From contig CALWGZ010000004.1 of assembly GCA_944380285.1 (NCBI GenBank), positions 62,001-126,000 on the forward strand: a stretch of DNA of 64,000 nucleotides. Reading direction: 5' to 3'. The notes under the pieces are model-generated. The model saw nothing but the letters and a program-made list of their open reading frames with translations. It was not told the DNA's origin and made no database searches. Positions 61,901 to 64,000 of the stretch are shown here, piece after piece. This DNA comes from an uncultured Christensenellaceae bacterium. Lineage in GTDB: Bacteria > Bacillota > Clostridia > Christensenellales > UBA3700. The translations under genes and the position numbers were made by a program. Numbering within the stretch: the stretch's first letter is position 1; the number at the start of each line of letters is the position of its first letter.

Positions 61901-64000
61901 ACAATCTTGCCGTCGGCGTTGCGATAGTACACGGCTCTCTCGTCGTCCTGATTGCCGATGAGCGATTCGTTCGTCAACGCGAGGAACGCGTCGCTTCCGT
62001 CATATTGCTTGGCGAACGCCGCGTTTTTGTCCGCGATTTCGGACAACGCGACTCCGTCGATGAGGATAGCTTCGTCCGGTATAAGCAGCGACGCCGTGAT
62101 CAAATCGACATAGAAGTACGGATATTTTCCGTTTTCCATCTGTTCGGCGGTAACGCCGCTATCGGCATAGAGTCTCACCATGCAATCGTCATAGAGCCCT
62201 TCCTTAGAGACCGCCCTGACGAACACGGCTGCGCCCTCTTTAAAGCTCTCGTTGATCGTGTAAGAACCGCCTGACGAACTCGTAAAGTAATTTCCAAGCG
62301 TTACCCATGCGTCCGCATATCCTTCCGGAATATCTGTAGAGGTCGCATCGATATCTGTCTTATCAACTATCAAGTATTGGATCTTCGCCCCGGAAGGACC
62401 GACGGTGATGCCTGCGTTATCCGTACCAAAGTTGATCGCAAGTGCGTTTTTCGACGCTGCTCCCCTATAATAGACATAACCGCTCGTCAATACGCTGTCG
62501 AGTTTCAGCGGCACCGTATCGACGTTGATCGAACCGATTGGTGTAATACCGCTGTTTTCTAAGCTGTCGCGCAGTTGCACTCTCAATGTCGCGGAGCTCG
62601 AAATGTAGCCTATCGCCGCGGCGTTGCCCGTCCCGAGATCAAGGTCTTGTCCCTCTTCGCTGCCGTAATTGATCTGGCTTTGAATGGAGATCGGGGCGCC
62701 GCTCTCTCCCGACTGCACTTCGACCTGAACGCCTGTCTTTCCGCTGATGCCCGAGCGTCTCTCGTCGGTCGCGGTGACGACGACGAACAGATTGTACTTG
62801 GTCCAACCGCCGTCGCCGATCTTGGCTGTGACGTCGGTGTAGGCGGGGTCGCCTTTCTTGATATTGAAGTAGTGCTGCGCAACGTTTTGACTGCTGATGC
62901 CCGTCACGTCGCCGCTGTATGCATAGTAGCGAACGTCTTCGAGCACCGGTGCGGCGTTGTCGATACACACCGTCAAGTTTACGCTTGCCGTACCGACCGC
63001 GACATATTCGCCGGCGGAGTTTTGTTTGTACACGGTGAAATTGTTGTACACTCTGCCCGCTGCGGCGGTGGTCTCCTTGTCGAAGAATGAGAACGTCAAA
63101 CCACTCATCTCTTGGTAGTCGCTTTGAGCGTTGTTAGCCTGATAGGTGAATGCATCGAAGATGTCGCCGCTCGGCGCCGTTTGCCCATATGTCGCATAGC
63201 CGCTCGTGTTGAGCGTGCCGGTGAATGCCGCCTCTTTCATCCATTTGCCGCTGCTGAGACCGTTTGGTTTGGCAGAGACATTGAAGCTTGCCTCCAAGAC
63301 GTTGAACGTCAGCGGCGAGCCCTGCCCTTCGGGCACGACGACGCGGTTTGTCTCGTCGAGGTAGGCATATGTCGCCGTCACCTTGCCCTCTTTGTCGACG
63401 ACCTGCTGTCTCGGACGGAAAGTGTAGGTGCCCGGGAACATCGTGTCGTCATGTGTGACCTCCGTCGCCCCTCTTTGATAGAGCCAAGAATACGCTCCCT
63501 GCTGCACGCTGACCGTCTCCCCTGCGGCGGTCAATGACAGCGTCGGTTCGTTGACGGGCGCGCCGTCATAACGCATAGCGGTATAATTTCTGCCGTCAAC
63601 TTCTTGATAGGTGACGCCGTACTCCGCCATCGTACCGAAGACGATTTCAAATGCCGCCTGCTGATTGAAGCTGACCAAATAGACCATTGCGCCAATCCTG
63701 CGCGTGTGGTCTTGCAGCGTCATTTTAGTAGCCGCAGCATCTGCGGTGGGTTTGTCTTGTCTCACCGCCCAAATGAACTCGCCGGTATAACCGGAGGGCA
63801 ATTGTTGATAGGCAGTCCTGTCCGCGGCGTTTTCGAGCGGCTGATAGGCGTCCGTCGCCTTGAAGTCCTTCGTAGCCGCCTGGATACGGAAGTTGCCGTC
63901 CACTACTTTGACCTCGACGGTGACGTCGGCGCTGCCTCCGGAATGATAGACCTCCGTCCAATCCTTGACGTCCCCGGTATTGCTTATGCCGGTTTTGCGG
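58927..64000 (-). CDS. Giant surface protein with EF-hand/CxxC-like repeats (5' end outside window)
   Basis: The reading frame is open to the right edge: 33 more codons without a stop lie upstream of the GTG at 63903, so at least 1690 residues are encoded here and the true start is outside. The body is made of beta-sandwich modules of the MBG/Ig kind (repeated DVGSY, NAGAYTFRY, GDYEVYV phrases), related to those of the next gene. Near the C-terminus are three repeats of a hybrid motif, DxDGDxxCDxCG (DVDGDNVCDSCG, DADGDGICDGC, DANGDGKCDICG), each preceded by a His-x-His or HDH. A membrane helix and KKRKN follow. It is probably a cell-surface stalk protein in one operon with the two genes downstream. 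Confidence 0.85.
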   Translation of the reverse strand, partial: RKTGISNTGDVKDWTEVYHSGGSADVTVEVKVVDGNFRIQAATKDFKATDAYQPLENAADRTAYQQLPSGYTGEFIWAVRQDKPTADAAATKMTLQDHTRRIGAMVYLVSFNQQAAFEIVFGTMAEYGVTYQEVDGRNYTAMRYDGAPVNEPTLSLTAAGETVSVQQGAYSWLYQRGATEVTHDDTMFPGTYTFRPRQQVVDKEGKVTATYAYLDETNRVVVPEGQGSPLTFNVLEASFNVSAKPNGLSSGKWMKEAAFTGTLNTSGYATYGQTAPSGDIFDAFTYQANNAQSDYQEMSGLTFSFFDKETTAAAGRVYNNFTVYKQNSAGEYVAVGTASVNLTVCIDNAAPVLEDVRYYAYSGDVTGISSQNVAQHYFNIKKGDPAYTDVTAKIGDGGWTKYNLFVVVTATDERRSGISGKTGVQVEVQSGESGAPISIQSQINYGSEEGQDLDLGTGNAAAIGYISSSATLRVQLRDSLENSGITPIGSINVDTVPLKLDSVLTSGYVYYRGAASKNALAINFGTDNAGITVGPSGAKIQYLIVDKTDIDATSTDIPEGYADAWVTLGNYFTSSSGGSYTINESFKEGAAVFVRAVSKEGLYDDCMVRLYADSGVTAEQMENGKYPYFYVDLITASLLIPDEAILIDGVALSEIADKNAAFAKQYDGSDAFLALTNESLIGNQDDERAVYYRNADGKIVERATGRIFKLVTIDWNKVTASLQNVILADAIAAVQNNGYTAVGAYTQYEGVGNTVLTWSFEVGNAASDGYQYELVFGDSADLYEREMTVDTYIDYRDYDIGVEGIVKGDADFANYLDADANTVTTTYWGTNAMPFPVDFHVSTGFGDDIYFRYAYIGGENGVFNAGGNYKIAVDAVKIVPEGTTPEDVEWVEFELDENGSGDLPKYDNYNFHFTTQMQLVVEKIGVLTFTSLNRLVNDGEGGQVLAPEDMTTKISYDGFTHVVSATYSDVYKEVVNAVVEIYGDPEHLTEATINEVGKYYVVLKPADEVNYYIAAGAEQVFEVVSTTIDLDTADQSYAYNNGSAVDFVVRDGDGTLISVEGTDDKYEVIYFDEKGIRLDQAPTEIGDYEVYVVYTAGAGSKYSTGRFAAMLTINKATPKILGVTENAVTYDKGLHTYVVPDDPDNTEDGLKMVNDYLDGSSVYEFADAENVLVLQYLVEDGDPNNEDDWQNVDTVGQGEGWFKNAGAYTFRYRYGGDSHYNAVTSDPVTFTINKAVYGTQSTIPTDFLLFKDNTNTAIPTAGTSGSGDDGLPIYTVDYNAKSQYLTAKSETFFDYSGAEPVAIEPGAEITYHREGNLLDTTRPETLNMQLAQDYLVTVTITSNNYQDFVYQMHYVIATIDIPQGAITVTTEGGVNITTGTSAEDPQPLSVTYDGKEHGYRADNSGEIIIKYDRTKMLEYDPENASSTPANASITYYPDGNQSNTLVDVGSYSGYYLISVGLTNYKPIRVYVTMSITPADAMATIEKDESITNVTSETNINNVMSGTFIDVNGNEQQGTLVFTDASGNTATPDDQGRLPVGTYTVTVVDSSGNYVLKGETASLTIAEPDASHVHTDVDGDNVCDSCGANVTGIHVHVDADGDGICDGCKQQIGGEQPQPHDHVDANGDGKCDICGAAMDNQGGNDPVDDPNKGGNTATIVGGVLIGATALIVAGTVVGAILIVRKKRKNVI

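Noticed and set aside
1..64000. Dedicated phage-defence, toxin-antitoxin or secondary-metabolite system
   Set aside because: No restriction, Cas, retron, abortive-infection or NRPS/PKS-type genes were found; only a truncated Bro-N fragment hints at phage ancestry.

Overview
This window looks like a chromosomal piece of a GC-rich, anaerobic, fermentative Bacillota (class Clostridia, gut type). The reasons are strong AGGAGG ribosome-binding sites, sigma-A promoters with mostly 17-base spacers, two rubrerythrins, a bifunctional AdhE, the Firmicutes glgB-glgC-glgD-glgA-glgP glycogen locus, NusG-domain-II/ApbE flavinylation genes, and BspA-like and MBG-type surface proteins. I saw no rRNA, tRNA, CRISPR array, integrase or intact transposase. 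Taxonomy below class is not resolvable from the sequence.

Layout. 1-1.2 kb: metal homeostasis (5'-complete but clipped feoA and two DtxR/MntR-like regulators) with GTTAG/CTAAC palindromes. 1.3-2.7 kb: rubrerythrin preceded by a phased 33-bp tandem repeat, then a flavin reductase-like protein. 2.8-3.6 kb: an AT-rich methyltransferase that looks imported. 3.7-8.7 kb: fba, then ychF-argS-M29 peptidase. 9-14 kb: two lipoproteins around a tightly overlapping tetR-phosphoesterase-radical SAM operon. 13.9-15.5 kb: a gene-free block of modular repeats. 15.5-18.4 kb: adhE with a promoter bracketed by Rex-like boxes and a long leader; three more Rex-like sites lie at 18.7 kb. 19-24.8 kb: apbE/nusG-II, DUF1846 protein, perR-rubrerythrin. 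23.8-26.5 kb: an ABC-2 type transporter operon. 26.6-37.2 kb: a complete glycogen operon. 37.4-40.1 kb: ABC-F protein and two GNAT acetyltransferases. 40.2-46.1 kb: a 1519-residue zinc-ribbon/membrane/leucine-rich-repeat protein, a truncated Bro-N fragment, several foldback elements and a small membrane protein. 46.2-52 kb: gapA, a second LRR protein and two flavoproteins. 52.1-64 kb: a small lipoprotein and two giant surface proteins, the last running off the right end.

How it fits together. The genes describe a sugar fermenter that stores glycogen, runs glycolysis (fba, gapA), and disposes of reductant as ethanol through AdhE, probably under NADH-responsive Rex control. Oxygen exposure is handled by PerR and rubrerythrins. 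The surface carries large repeat proteins. The most unusual signals are regulatory and structural rather than a defence system: a cluster of helically phased Rex-like sites without an adjacent gene start, a recurring promoter layout that predicts leaderless mRNAs (four genes), a palindrome duplicated on both sides of the LRR gene promoter, nested foldback elements, and Lys/Ala/Pro/Glu-rich tails on GlgA and GlgB.
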